DNA of 64,000 nt. Source: Siminovitchia thermophila. Its GTDB lineage: Bacteria; Bacillota; Bacilli; Bacillales; Bacillaceae_C. The position numbers and the translations under genes were made by a program. Positions 29,484 to 38,479 of this stretch are shown in pieces (position 1 is the stretch's first letter; each line of letters opens with the position of its first letter). The DNA is taken from contig NZ_JAFBFH010000025.1 of the NCBI RefSeq assembly GCF_016909185.1, positions 1 to 64,000 on the forward strand, read 5' to 3'. The notes under the pieces are model-generated. The model was not told where the DNA came from. It saw only the letters and a program-made list of their open reading frames with translations, and did no database searches.

Positions 29484-30002
29484 CTAACGGACTCGCCGTT
29501 TCAATGCTTTTGGAGGACCAAGTATCTCGTGCATGATCATCCCCCGGACAATATCATTTTGATGTCCAAACAATGGTCTTTGTTCACTTGGTTTTGCTTT
29601 TTTAGGTATGAAGGTATCGGCATGATCAGCAGCCCGTTTTTGTGCAGCGCGAATTTTCTGTTCGTAGGTCTCTGCTTGCTTTTTCAGCTTTTCCAATTCT
29701 CCTTCTGCCCGCGCTTTCTCCTCTTCAATAGCAGGATTGGTTTCGATCTGTGTCAATAATATATCGGCAGCTTCGCGAAGGCTGCGGGGCATATCGACTT
29801 GAAAAGGTTTGTTTTCTTCGTCCATTCTTTCGTTTGAATTGCTTCGTTCTTCAAGATCAGTGTTTGGACGGGCAGGCTTTTGTTGGACTGGACGGATTGG
29901 CTGATGTTGGTCAGCTTTTTGTCTTTGCGGCTGATTTTTCTTTTTACTGTTCAGCAAAAAGCTTATAATGGCTATGATAATGATTGGCAAAAATTGTTCC
30001 AA
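29484..30002 (-). CDS. yqfB: YqfB-like protein of the floA operon
   Basis: A 172-residue protein with a short N-terminal membrane segment (about 4-18), then a basic, Gln- and Pro-rich linker and a predicted coiled coil at about 95-130 (EEEKARAEGELEKLKKQAE). I recognise no catalytic motif. The name rests on position after floA in the nfeD-floA operon. A role in flotillin-related membrane organisation is inference only. Confidence 0.65.
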   Translation of the reverse strand: MEQFLPIIIIAIISFLLNSKKKNQPQRQKADQHQPIRPVQQKPARPNTDLEERSNSNERMDEENKPFQVDMPRSLREAADILLTQIETNPAIEEEKARAEGELEKLKKQAETYEQKIRAAQKRAADHADTFIPKKAKPSEQRPLFGHQNDIVRGMIMHEILGPPKALKRRVR

Positions 30003-30035
30003 AGGAGTGCCCCCCTTTCAAAAGAGCTGCCCATC

Positions 30036-31028
30036 TTATTTCTGTTTGTCATCATCTGGTTTCGACATTTTTCCGATAGAATCACGCATATCCGTATCTG
30101 CGTCAATGTTGCGAAGAGACATGTAATCCATGACACCCAAATTTCCAGATTTCAGGGCTTCCGCCATAGCAAGTGGTACTTCCGCTTCCGCTTCGACCAC
30201 CTTTGCCCTCATTTCCTCTACTCTGGCTTTCATCTCCTGCTCGCTTGCAACAGCCATGGCCCTTCTTTCTTCCGCTTTTGCCTGGGCAATTTTCTTGTCG
30301 GCTTCCGCCTGGTCCGTCTGCAGCTGAGCTCCAATGTTTTTCCCAATATCAACATCCGCAATGTCAATCGAAAGAATTTCAAATGCGGTTCCGGCATCAA
30401 GTCCTTTTGCCAGTACGGTACGAGAGATCATATCAGGATTTTCCAGGACTTTCTTATGGTTATCACTGGAACCAATCGTCGAAACGACACCTTCCCCGAC
30501 ACGAGCGATAACCGTTTCTTCACCTGCTCCCCCGACGAGGCGGTCAATATTAGCGCGCACTGTTATTCTTGCTTTTGCTTTTACTTCAATTCCATCCATT
30601 GCCACACCAGCAATAAACGGTGTTTCAATTACTTTTGGATTTACACTCATTTGGACCGCTTCTAATACGTCGCGGCCTGCAAGGTCAATAGCTGCGGCAC
30701 GCTCAAATGTAAGTTCAATGTTGGCGCGCTGCGCAGCAATCAGAGCATTGACAACCCTGTCTACATTACCACCTGCCAAGTAGTGGCTCTCCAATTGATT
30801 AGTCGCAACCGGAAGTCCCGCTTTATGAGCTTTGATCAGCGGATTGACAACTCTTCCGGGAATGACCCTTCTCAGCCTCATACCAATCAGTGTAAAAATC
30901 CCAATTTTGACCCCGGCTGCAAGGGCTGAAATCCAGAGCCCCACCGGTACAAATGTAAATAGTATGGCTAGTGCAATAATGCCTAAAACGATCATCACAA
31001 GTAAGAAAATTGTATCAGGACCTAACAT
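30036..31028 (-). CDS. floA: Flotillin-like protein FloA (YqfA)
   Basis: A 330-residue membrane scaffold protein. An N-terminal hydrophobic hairpin (about 8-55) is followed by a PHB/SPFH-like region and an Ala/Glu-rich coiled coil ([20 protein letters not shown]). FloA organises functional membrane microdomains. An in-frame TTG at 31031 and the ATG at 31028 are both served by GGAGG; the ATG was taken. It lies 29 bases downstream of nfeD. Confidence 0.95.
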   Translation of the reverse strand: MLGPDTIFLLVMIVLGIIALAILFTFVPVGLWISALAAGVKIGIFTLIGMRLRRVIPGRVVNPLIKAHKAGLPVATNQLESHYLAGGNVDRVVNALIAAQRANIELTFERAAAIDLAGRDVLEAVQMSVNPKVIETPFIAGVAMDGIEVKAKARITVRANIDRLVGGAGEETVIARVGEGVVSTIGSSDNHKKVLENPDMISRTVLAKGLDAGTAFEILSIDIADVDIGKNIGAQLQTDQAEADKKIAQAKAEERRAMAVASEQEMKARVEEMRAKVVEAEAEVPLAMAEALKSGNLGVMDYMSLRNIDADTDMRDSIGKMSKPDDDKQK

Positions 31029-31057
31029 CAATATATTGCCTCCTCTTTATTTATGTT

Positions 31058-32362
31058 TTACACGGGGCGCACGACAATGCGGGAGCCTTCCACTTTCACC
31101 ACTTTAACACCGGTATTGTTTTCAATGAAATTTCCCTCTGCAACGACATCTATCCGTTCATCATCAATCAGGACGGTTCCAGATGGCCGAAGCGGCGTAA
31201 TCGTGACACCTTTTTTACCAACTAACTCTAACCGGTTTACGTTTGACACGTATCCCTTTTCAGAGCTCGTTGAATCAGTTAAAATGAATCTTTTAAAAAT
31301 GTTCATCCGCTTTCCAAACACCTTTACAAGTATAATCATGAAAAGAATAGCCATAATCAGAGCAGTAACAATTGAAACAGCCATATGAATCACATTTTCT
31401 CCCGCAAGCAGCATGCTTCCTATAACAGCAACAGTGCCAAGAATCCCTAAAATGCCGCCTGCAACAAAAAATTCCGCTGCAATAAAAATGAGTCCCAATA
31501 TGAAAAGAAGCAAAGATTCATACCCTGCAAGGCCGGCAACATAATGGCCGTAAAAGAACAGGAGTAAAGAAGACAACCCCATGAAACCAGGAATTCCAAA
31601 ACCTGGTGAATACAATTCCAGAACAAGTCCCAAACTGGCGATGGTTAATAATATCGGGACGACAATCGGATTCGTGATGATTCGTGCAAGCGATTCCGCG
31701 AAAGTGGTTTCAACCGTATGAACCTTTGCGTTCGACATGTTGGTTTTCGCCAAAAGTTCATCGATATCCTTGACGGTTCCTTCTGAATAGCCCACTTTCA
31801 CAGCCTGATCCGCTTCCAGAGTCAACAACTTGCCTTTTTCTTTCAGCTCGGGTAAATCGACTTTTCCGCTTGCCATCGCCTTCGCAATTTTCGGGTCACG
31901 TCCGCTCTTCTTTGCCGCTCCTTCCATAGCCGCAAGCCACATACTTTCAGCCTTTTCCCCGGCGGTATTTCCCGACTGGTCAATAACGGCTGCCGCTCCC
32001 ATTACAGCATTGGGCGTCATATAAATTTCTTCTGTATGAAGCGCAATATAAGATCCTGCGGAAATGGCCCACGAATTAACAAAGGTGACGGTTTTGATGT
32101 TTTTTATTTCTGCGATCCGGTTTCCGATATCCCGTGCGGCATCTACCGCTCCTCCTGGCGTATTCATATCAAAAACAATCATATCGGCATTATTTTCTTC
32201 CGCCTCACTGATCGCCCGATCCAAGAATGCATATAATCCTTTTTCCACATCGTTTTGAATCGGAATGACATACACATTGTTTTCTTTGGCAGATGCCCCT
32301 ACCGGCAGCAACATGCAAAAACCGGCAACAAAAAGGAAAACAGCGGCAATGATCCTTTTCAT
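31058..32362 (-). CDS. NfeD-type membrane serine protease (YqeZ)
   Basis: A 434-residue long-form NfeD protein. A signal peptide (about 1-25) precedes a ClpP/SppA-like protease domain with NTPGGAVDAARDI at about 67-79 and a SAGSYIA serine motif at 101-107. Four to five membrane helices (about 230-350) and a C-terminal OB-fold complete it. It partners flotillin FloA, whose gene follows. A SigW-type promoter lies just upstream. The symbol in B. subtilis is yqeZ or nfeDB. Confidence 0.93.
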   Translation of the reverse strand: MKRIIAAVFLFVAGFCMLLPVGASAKENNVYVIPIQNDVEKGLYAFLDRAISEAEENNADMIVFDMNTPGGAVDAARDIGNRIAEIKNIKTVTFVNSWAISAGSYIALHTEEIYMTPNAVMGAAAVIDQSGNTAGEKAESMWLAAMEGAAKKSGRDPKIAKAMASGKVDLPELKEKGKLLTLEADQAVKVGYSEGTVKDIDELLAKTNMSNAKVHTVETTFAESLARIITNPIVVPILLTIASLGLVLELYSPGFGIPGFMGLSSLLLFFYGHYVAGLAGYESLLLFILGLIFIAAEFFVAGGILGILGTVAVIGSMLLAGENVIHMAVSIVTALIMAILFMIILVKVFGKRMNIFKRFILTDSTSSEKGYVSNVNRLELVGKKGVTITPLRPSGTVLIDDERIDVVAEGNFIENNTGVKVVKVEGSRIVVRPV

Positions 32363-32393
32363 GATATCACCCCCTTCCGAAAGCTCCTATTTG

Positions 32394-32423
32394 TATTACG
32401 GGAGGCCTTTTAAAAAAGTTTCA
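32394..32423 (-). promoter_or_regulatory. SigW-type promoter of nfeD-floA-yqfB
   Basis: On the minus strand TGAAAC is followed 17 bases later by CGTAATA, close to the SigW pattern (TGAAAC, about 16 bases, CGTA). The same operon is SigW-controlled in B. subtilis. A TATAAT about 30 bases upstream without a good -35 could be a second SigA start. Confidence 0.75.
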
Positions 32424-32701
32424 TTCTTGCCATTATTATATCGAAAAAAATCCTTATTAAAACGCTATTCACAAAAAAGCGCAAGCGCTCGTTCAGCGTC
32501 TATAAACTGGTGCACATGACATAAAGGAAATTTCAAGTGCGGAGGATTTTCGACGCTGATCTGATGATTAGTGAAAACCAATGGCTTTTACTGGCAAATG
32601 GCAGCTCGAAAGCTTCCTATTGGCAAGCCTCAAGCAACTATATCCTTGAAGCTAGCGCTTTTTCTGCGTATGAGTGTGATGACGATGCTTTCAAAGCCCT
32701 T

Positions 32702-32760
32702 GTCTTGTCGCTTTGCTTACAGTCGTACATCGTGTACATTTTGCGACGCCTTTGTGATCA
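32702..32760 (-). repeat. Decayed repeat, copy 1 of 2
   Basis: On the minus strand the words TCACAAAGGCGTCGC, TGTAC and AAGCAAAGCGACAAGAC occur in the same order and spacing as TCACAAAAACGCCGC, TGTAC and AAGCGAAGCGACAGGAC at 55648-55702. I estimate about 70 percent identity by eye. Confidence 0.65.
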
Positions 32761-33188
32761 ACACCTTTTGAAAAACATGATGTATCACTGCCGAAGTTTT
32801 ACTTGTCCAGTCGCCCCAAGCTAATCCGGCTTTTACCGGAAGCAATGTCCCCCTAATAGCTGCGCTTCTTACAGGGGAAATTTACTGCCGGGAAAAGCGG
32901 AATAAAGCGAAACACGGCAACGAAAAATCCAAGCAATTTACTTCAAAGTATCATGTTGCTTCAATCTTCAAGCAGCTTTACGACGAGCTGAACAAAACTC
33001 TTCGAATAAGCTATGGCGCAGGAGCAAATTGTGTAGAGTATCCTCATGCTCTAAATTCTTTTCTTCAAAACAACTAACTACACAGTTTTTTCGAGAAGAG
33101 GAGACTGATATTTGCTGGGCAGTAAAACTTCAGTTGACATCGTGTGAATTTTCATACAAAAATCATCATTTCTTACCCCTGCATAGAA

Positions 33189-33215
33189 AAACCGGAAAGC
33201 GTGCGCTTCCCGGAT
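33189..33215 (-). terminator. Terminator after yqeY
   Basis: CCGGGAAGCG and CGCTTTCCGG form a strong stem, followed by TTTTTC on the minus strand, just after the yqeY stop. Confidence 0.88.
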
Positions 33216-33218
33216 TTG

Positions 33219-33671
33219 TCATGATTTTGAAAGGTGCTCTTGGACAAGCTTGCTTATAAGGGCGCCGTCCGCCTTTCCCTTTACTTTGGGCATGATGGCT
33301 CCCATGACTTTACCCATATCAGCTTTAGAAGAAGCACCTGTTTGTTGAATCGTTTCTCGAATTATATTGCTCAATTCATCATCAGTCAATTGTTCAGGCA
33401 TATATACATTGACATAATTAATTTCATTTCGTAATTTTTCGGCAAGGTCTTCACGCCCCGCCTTTTCGAACTCATGGAGGGAATCTTTGCGTTGTTTCAA
33501 TTCGCGAGAAAGAACTGTCAATTCTTCGTCTTCAGACAATTGCCCTTTTCCAAGCTTGATCGCTTCATTTTGCAGCGCTGCTTTGAGCATTCGAATGACA
33601 GAAAGCTTTTCTTTTTCCTTGCTTTTCATCGCCTGTTTCATATCTTCATCCAAACGTGCCAGAAGATTCAT
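33219..33671 (-). CDS. yqeY: GatB/YqeY domain protein
   Basis: A 150-residue protein made of the YqeY tail domain also found at the end of the amidotransferase subunit GatB, with [10 protein letters not shown] and [17 protein letters not shown]. The domain binds tRNA-like structures; its free-standing role is unproven. GAGGGTG precedes the ATG. It follows rpsU by 12 bases, a conserved pairing. Confidence 0.93.
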   Translation of the reverse strand: MNLLARLDEDMKQAMKSKEKEKLSVIRMLKAALQNEAIKLGKGQLSEDEELTVLSRELKQRKDSLHEFEKAGREDLAEKLRNEINYVNVYMPEQLTDDELSNIIRETIQQTGASSKADMGKVMGAIMPKVKGKADGALISKLVQEHLSKS

Positions 33672-33683
33672 GAATTCACCCTC

Positions 33684-33857
33684 TTAAAATTTGCGCTTTC
33701 TTGCGGCTTCAGACTTCTTCTTCCGCCGGACACTTGGTTTTTCATAAAACTCGCGCTTTCTGTATTCCTGAAGAGTTCCAGTTTTGGAAACTGTTCGCTT
33801 AAAGCGGCGAAGAGCATCTTCGAGCGATTCGTTTTTACGAACAACTGTTTTTGACAT
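33684..33857 (-). CDS. rpsU: Ribosomal protein bS21
   Basis: A 57-residue small-subunit protein beginning [20 protein letters not shown] and ending in a very basic tail. The frame is open up to 33914, but GGAGGGAGGG lies directly before the ATG at 33857, which gives the canonical length. It is transcribed with yqeY from a strong promoter. Confidence 0.97.
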   Translation of the reverse strand: MSKTVVRKNESLEDALRRFKRTVSKTGTLQEYRKREFYEKPSVRRKKKSEAARKRKF

Positions 33858-33924
33858 CTCTCTTTCCCTCCCTCCGAACATAGCAATTACATGTTCATGC
33901 ATGGAAAAAACCATGTACTAAGTT

Positions 33925-33953
33925 ATTATATTATAATGAGAAATTCAGGTCAA
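33925..33953 (-). promoter_or_regulatory. SigA promoter of rpsU-yqeY
   Basis: On the minus strand TTGACC and TATAAT are separated by 17 bases, about 70 bases upstream of rpsU. A second overlapping TATAAT follows the first. Confidence 0.85.
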
Positions 33954-34038
33954 TCCATTTACCGTACGAAACAGGCGGTAACAATTTTTTGTGCATGTCC
34001 GCAGAAACCATCCCATATGATTCATAAGGGGGGAGGAC

Positions 34039-34959
34039 ATGCTGTACATCTGTTTATTTTTATTACTTGCAGGATGCTTTTTACTGGGGATGACGTGGAT
34101 GCGAATCGGGCTGTTTCATTTGTCCGGCAGTGCGATGGAACGTTGGCTCAGACAAGTAACAGCAACACCGCTTAGAAGCATGCTTGCCGGGATCGCCATG
34201 ACTGTTGTCCTCCAGAGCAGCTCCGCGGTTACAGTTATTGCAGTGGGACTTGTCTCCGCACGAATACTATCCTTTCCGCAAACAATTGGAATTATTCTTG
34301 GGACAAATATCGGGACAACTGTGACATTGGAAATGTTGTCCTTCGATGTTACGAGTTTGATCATCCCTTTTTTAGTGAGCGGCTGTTTATGTCAATTGTT
34401 TAAAAGTACTAAAAAAAGAAGTATCGGATTTATTTTATTGGGCATCGGCATTATTTTTGCTTCCATGGAAGGTTTCGGCTGGCTATCTGGTCCCCTTTCC
34501 CACCTGAAAGCAGCGCAAGGGATTATCCGAAAAATTGAGTTAAGTGTCCCTTTTGCTTTAATCGGTGGAATGATATTAACAGCCATTATCCAATCCAGCA
34601 CGGTTGTGACAGGTATTGCCATGAGTTTTCTTAGCACAAATACAATTTCCTTGGAAGCGGGGATTTTAATCATGATTGGTTCCAATATTGGCACCTGTTC
34701 CACAGCGCTGCTTGCCGGAATTGGAGCAGGCCGGGAAGCAAGACTCACAGCATATGCCCATTTATGGCTTAATGTGTTGGGAGGTTTGCTGTTCATCCCA
34801 TTTATAGATACATTAGCCGAATGGAGCCGCTTTTTGAGCGATGATCCCATGACACAACTTGCACACGCCAGTGTCTTGTTTAATGTTGTTTGCTCTCTCG
34901 TTGTATTGCCGTTTTCCACTCAATTTGGCCAATTAATAATTAAAATACATCAGCGTTAG
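34039..34959 (+). CDS. yqeW: Na+/phosphate cotransporter family protein YqeW
   Basis: A 306-residue membrane protein of the NptA/PNaS family. The duplicated signature is visible as LQSSSAVTV near 58-66 and IQSSTVVTG near 184-192, within two inverted membrane repeats. It probably imports phosphate with sodium. It lacks the cytoplasmic PhoU-like tail of longer members, as does B. subtilis YqeW. A purine-rich AAGGGGGGAGG precedes the ATG. Its 3' end nearly touches the convergent deoC. Confidence 0.9.
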   Translation: MLYICLFLLLAGCFLLGMTWMRIGLFHLSGSAMERWLRQVTATPLRSMLAGIAMTVVLQSSSAVTVIAVGLVSARILSFPQTIGIILGTNIGTTVTLEMLSFDVTSLIIPFLVSGCLCQLFKSTKKRSIGFILLGIGIIFASMEGFGWLSGPLSHLKAAQGIIRKIELSVPFALIGGMILTAIIQSSTVVTGIAMSFLSTNTISLEAGILIMIGSNIGTCSTALLAGIGAGREARLTAYAHLWLNVLGGLLFIPFIDTLAEWSRFLSDDPMTQLAHASVLFNVVCSLVVLPFSTQFGQLIIKIHQR

Positions 34960-34961
34960 AC

Positions 34962-35633
34962 TTAATAGCTGCTTTTTCCGATTGCCCCCTGAATAATTTG
35001 TACGCCTGAACTCGCGCCAAGTCTTGTAGCACCGGCTTCGATCATTTTTTTTGCATCTTCCAGGCTGCGGATTCCCCCTGAAGCTTTAATACCAAGTCCA
35101 TCCCCGACCACTTTACGAATCAAAGCCACATCTTCGGCAGTCGCTCCTCCTGTCGAAAAACCAGTCGATGTTTTTACGAAATCTGCTCCTGCCCTTTTGA
35201 CCATTTTACTGGCGATTTCTATTTCTTCTTTAGTCAGTAGACAGGTTTCGATAATGACTTTGACAAGCGCTTTGCTTTTTGCTGCAACGGTAACCGCTTG
35301 AATGTCGCGCTCAACGAGAGTGTGGTTCCCACTTTTCAGGGCGCCGATATTCATTACCATATCCACCTCGCTGGCCCCGTTTTCAATGGCATTTTTCGTT
35401 TCAAACGCCTTTGTTTCCGGTGTATTGGCCCCTATTGGAAAGCCGATTACAGTGCACACCTTGATATCCGTATCTTGTAAAAGTGATCTGGCATAGGCCA
35501 CCCATGTTGGATGAATACATACGGAGGCGAACTGGTATGTTTTTGCCTCATCGCACAATATCTTGATTTGTTTTTTTGTTGCATCAGCTTTTAACAACGT
35601 ATGGTCAATGAATGGCGCAATGTTTAAAGCCAC
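34962..35633 (-). CDS. deoC: Deoxyribose-phosphate aldolase
   Basis: A 223-residue class I aldolase that splits 2-deoxyribose-5-phosphate into glyceraldehyde-3-phosphate and acetaldehyde in nucleoside catabolism. The Schiff-base Lys is K154 in FVKTSTGF; D91 and K183 complete the proton relay. It starts with GTG behind GAGGAGGGGG. It stands alone here, without pdp or nupC, and is not part of the B. subtilis order at this place. Confidence 0.95.
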   Translation of the reverse strand: MALNIAPFIDHTLLKADATKKQIKILCDEAKTYQFASVCIHPTWVAYARSLLQDTDIKVCTVIGFPIGANTPETKAFETKNAIENGASEVDMVMNIGALKSGNHTLVERDIQAVTVAAKSKALVKVIIETCLLTKEEIEIASKMVKRAGADFVKTSTGFSTGGATAEDVALIRKVVGDGLGIKASGGIRSLEDAKKMIEAGATRLGASSGVQIIQGAIGKSSY

Positions 35634-35807
35634 ATAATCCCCCTCCTCTTTTTGTTCCTCCTGAGTTTACCATCATGGATGAAACAATAAAAGGCTTTAT
35701 ATCTTTTGGATCATGTCAGGTAATATCAGAGTACGCTCCATTGGTCCATGCATAGCGTTTGATCATCTTGTTATTTCAATCCACGTGTTAAAATAGACTG
35801 CAAAGAA

Positions 35808-36989
35808 TTATTCAAGGAACCTGGACATGTGGTCCCGCCACGAGTCCATAATAGTGACTTCTACATCCACTTGGAGCGAATCTTGCTGTAAGTCCAATTT
35901 TCCTTTTTTGGAGAGTTTTTTCCAAGCTTTTACATCATTTCTGTACAATGTTTCAGAAAGGCGGTAAACATCAGCATCGGGATGGACTTTAAGGGCTTCT
36001 CGATAGGTTTGCAACACTTGTTGTTTGATCTTCTTGGCTGCTCTTCGTTCAATTGTCTGGATGGCTACTTTTTTGTCTATCTCGGCAATATGACCTTCTG
36101 CTTTTATTTTCATATGAAATTTCACATGGTCCGATTTCAGTTTGGGAGTAATTTTTACTTTCTTTTTTTGAACGACGATAGATCCTATCGCCTCACCATC
36201 CGTATCCAAAATAACCGGGGCCCGATCAAACTTCTCGATAGTCCAACGATATCCTTCAATATGCTTTCCTTCTACAGTGCCAAGGAACCTTTTTTTTCTA
36301 TCATATAAAGTCAATCCGTTTAACGCTACAAAAGGACGTTTTTTTTCAGGTGTTTTCCAGGTTTCTCCAACAACGAATATGGAGGGAATTCTTGCCAAGT
36401 AATTAGGCTCTTTCAATTCAATCAATATTTTCCTTAAATTTACAAACGACACAAGGGTATTTTGCTTAGAAGCACTTTCCGGGGTAGCCAATAAGCTTAA
36501 CGATTTTGACACATCCATCACGGGATCGGTAAGCAAAATTTCCTCCACCTTATCATTTGTACTGTAAAATTTAATTTGGTATCTGGCCTCCGGAAATCGG
36601 CTCCACATATCAATAACAGGACCCAATCCATACTCACTTAAAAATCGTTCCGTTAAGACAATATGGGACAAATTCCCCCAAAAAATTTCATGCTGCGCAG
36701 AACGATATAAATTGAAAATAGCTTCATCAAGAATTTTGCCTGATGCTGTTGCCAACTCCGAAGTGCTCTGGCTACTGACATCTCCGCCGCCACCCTCAGT
36801 CTTTGCCAATGCCCCCAAGTTAAGGAGCTGCAAATGGACTTTGACTTCCCCATCTTCGTAATCTAAGCCAAGTCCATGTGCATAGGCAAGCTGTTCCGGC
36901 GAATTAGAATCACCGCACCCCGCCAGTACCAAAACGAAGATCATCATTGCGGAAAAAAAATACAGCTTGTATTTGGTTTCCACACTCAT
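35808..36989 (-). CDS. Germinant receptor subunit C (GerAC-type lipoprotein)
   Basis: A 393-residue lipoprotein with a signal peptide ending in the lipobox LAGC (Cys near residue 25), followed by the Ger(x)C domain. It sits on the outer face of the inner spore membrane. Its ATG overlaps the A-subunit stop (ATGA), so the three receptor genes are coupled. The germinant cannot be predicted. No clear terminator follows; 35634-35807 shows nothing recognisable. Confidence 0.93.
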   Translation of the reverse strand: MSVETKYKLYFFSAMMIFVLVLAGCGDSNSPEQLAYAHGLGLDYEDGEVKVHLQLLNLGALAKTEGGGGDVSSQSTSELATASGKILDEAIFNLYRSAQHEIFWGNLSHIVLTERFLSEYGLGPVIDMWSRFPEARYQIKFYSTNDKVEEILLTDPVMDVSKSLSLLATPESASKQNTLVSFVNLRKILIELKEPNYLARIPSIFVVGETWKTPEKKRPFVALNGLTLYDRKKRFLGTVEGKHIEGYRWTIEKFDRAPVILDTDGEAIGSIVVQKKKVKITPKLKSDHVKFHMKIKAEGHIAEIDKKVAIQTIERRAAKKIKQQVLQTYREALKVHPDADVYRLSETLYRNDVKAWKKLSKKGKLDLQQDSLQVDVEVTIMDSWRDHMSRFLE

Positions 36990-38479
36990 TTCTCCCTTCT
37001 AGTTGTGTCTCTTGAATGAAACATGTTCGGTCGCTTACTTTCAAGTGTGGGAGGAAGTTGAAAAAAAGATTTTATCGTATTGGCAAAACTGATTCTTGTC
37101 GCCACTTGTAAATAGGGCACGCCAAACACTCGAATGTTGGCTAAATATAACGTAACTGAAAATACCGATATGAAAAAGCCAAAAAAACCAAAAAAAGATG
37201 AGATGATTAAGACAAAAAATCGAACGAGGCCTACAATTCCCACCAATGATTGATTGATCAAGGTAAAGGTTGCCACGCTTGAAGCCGCGATGACAACCAG
37301 CATTGACGGGCTCGTTAACCCGGCCCTGATCGCTGCATCACCAATAATCAAACCGCCGACAACACTTAATGTTTGCCCCACCTGTACCGGCAACCGCAGC
37401 CCCGCTTCGCGAAAAAGCTCAAAAAGCAAAAGCATAATAAGGGCTTCTACCGCCCCTGCCAACGGGATCCCTTTCCTGGATTCAATGACGGTCGCGAGCA
37501 TCGCAATGGGCAGTTGACTTTGATGGAATGAAGTAATGGCCACCCAAAAACCAGGCAAAAAGGCCGCAATTCCGATCGCAAACAAGCGGATAATCCGCCC
37601 AAAACTAACATAAAGGGAAGGATATTCGGAGTCTTCCGCACCCTTGAGTAATAGCATAAAATTAATGGGGACGATCACTGCATAAGGGATGTTATCAATC
37701 AATAAGATGATGCGGCCGCTCAAGAGCGCTTTGACAATCCAATCAGCCCGGGGACTGTAATCATGTGTAGGGAACAAGTATAACTTCTTATCGACAAGCT
37801 GCATGAATTGATGACCGCTGTAAATGGCATCAATATCTATTTTTTGAATGCTGTTTATGATTTGATCCAAAATTTCACGGTCCACTATATCATCTATATA
37901 AAGAACTTTTATGGCTGTCTTGGACCTTCGTCCAACCGTCATTTCTTCGGAACGCAAAGAGTTTGTCGGCAGACGTTTGCGAATCAGGGCCATATTGATC
38001 GCGATATCCTCCACAAAGTTATCCCGGGACCCTTTGATGGCAATTTCCATCCCTGACTCTTCGGGCTCCCTCTGAGGCTTCCTCTCCATATTGACAGCAA
38101 GAAGCAAGCCCTCGTCCTCAAAGAAAAAAATTCCATAGCCGGAAAATATCTTCTTAATGACCTCTTCTTTCGTATAAATGATAGAAGCGTCCTGTAATTG
38201 AAGCTTATCTAATATATCCCGATCATATGACAACAAAGGGATATTATTTTTTTGGAAAAATTGTTCGAAAGCAGGGAGCACATGATCATTCAAGTATGGA
38301 GAATCAATCATTCCAATACAAAACAACAGCAATCCTTCCGTGTTATGAACATAAACTTTTTGAAAATGAATATCAGAGCACTTTTCAAATAGCTGTCGCA
38401 ATTCTTCCTCGTTTACTTCAAACGTGTTTTGAGTGATTGATTTTTTATTCTTTAAACCGTACTTTTTCCTCCACTTCAA
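36986..38479 (-). CDS. Germinant receptor subunit A (GerAA-type)
   Basis: A 497-residue spore germination protein of the GerA family. A soluble N-terminal part (about 1-240), which in the family contributes to ligand and oligomer contacts, is followed by five or six membrane helices including a TSPSMLVVIAASSVATF stretch. GerA subunits assemble as membrane channels opened by germinants. It overlaps gerB by four bases and gerC by four. Confidence 0.94.
   Translation of the reverse strand: MKWRKKYGLKNKKSITQNTFEVNEEELRQLFEKCSDIHFQKVYVHNTEGLLLFCIGMIDSPYLNDHVLPAFEQFFQKNNIPLLSYDRDILDKLQLQDASIIYTKEEVIKKIFSGYGIFFFEDEGLLLAVNMERKPQREPEESGMEIAIKGSRDNFVEDIAINMALIRKRLPTNSLRSEEMTVGRRSKTAIKVLYIDDIVDREILDQIINSIQKIDIDAIYSGHQFMQLVDKKLYLFPTHDYSPRADWIVKALLSGRIILLIDNIPYAVIVPINFMLLLKGAEDSEYPSLYVSFGRIIRLFAIGIAAFLPGFWVAITSFHQSQLPIAMLATVIESRKGIPLAGAVEALIMLLLFELFREAGLRLPVQVGQTLSVVGGLIIGDAAIRAGLTSPSMLVVIAASSVATFTLINQSLVGIVGLVRFFVLIISSFFGFFGFFISVFSVTLYLANIRVFGVPYLQVATRISFANTIKSFFQLPPTLESKRPNMFHSRDTTRREK

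Larger units (their letters stand above)
32363..33218. other. Long intergenic region with decayed repeats
   Basis: No credible gene is seen in these 856 bases. Beyond the SigW promoter and the yqeY terminator, it holds GCGCAAGCGCTCGTTCAGCG (32479 on), a GTACA/TGTAC inverted repeat inside a block matching 55648-55702 (32702-32760), and a block at about 32966-33030 related to the tandem repeats at 39981-40243. A plus-strand open frame at 32537-32824 resembles no protein I know and has no proper SD placement. Confidence 0.6.

Noticed and set aside
32537-32824. A 95-residue plus-strand open frame in the nfeD-yqeY gap
   Set aside because: It has no recognisable protein features, it overlaps the decayed repeat, and no neighbour suggests a gene there.
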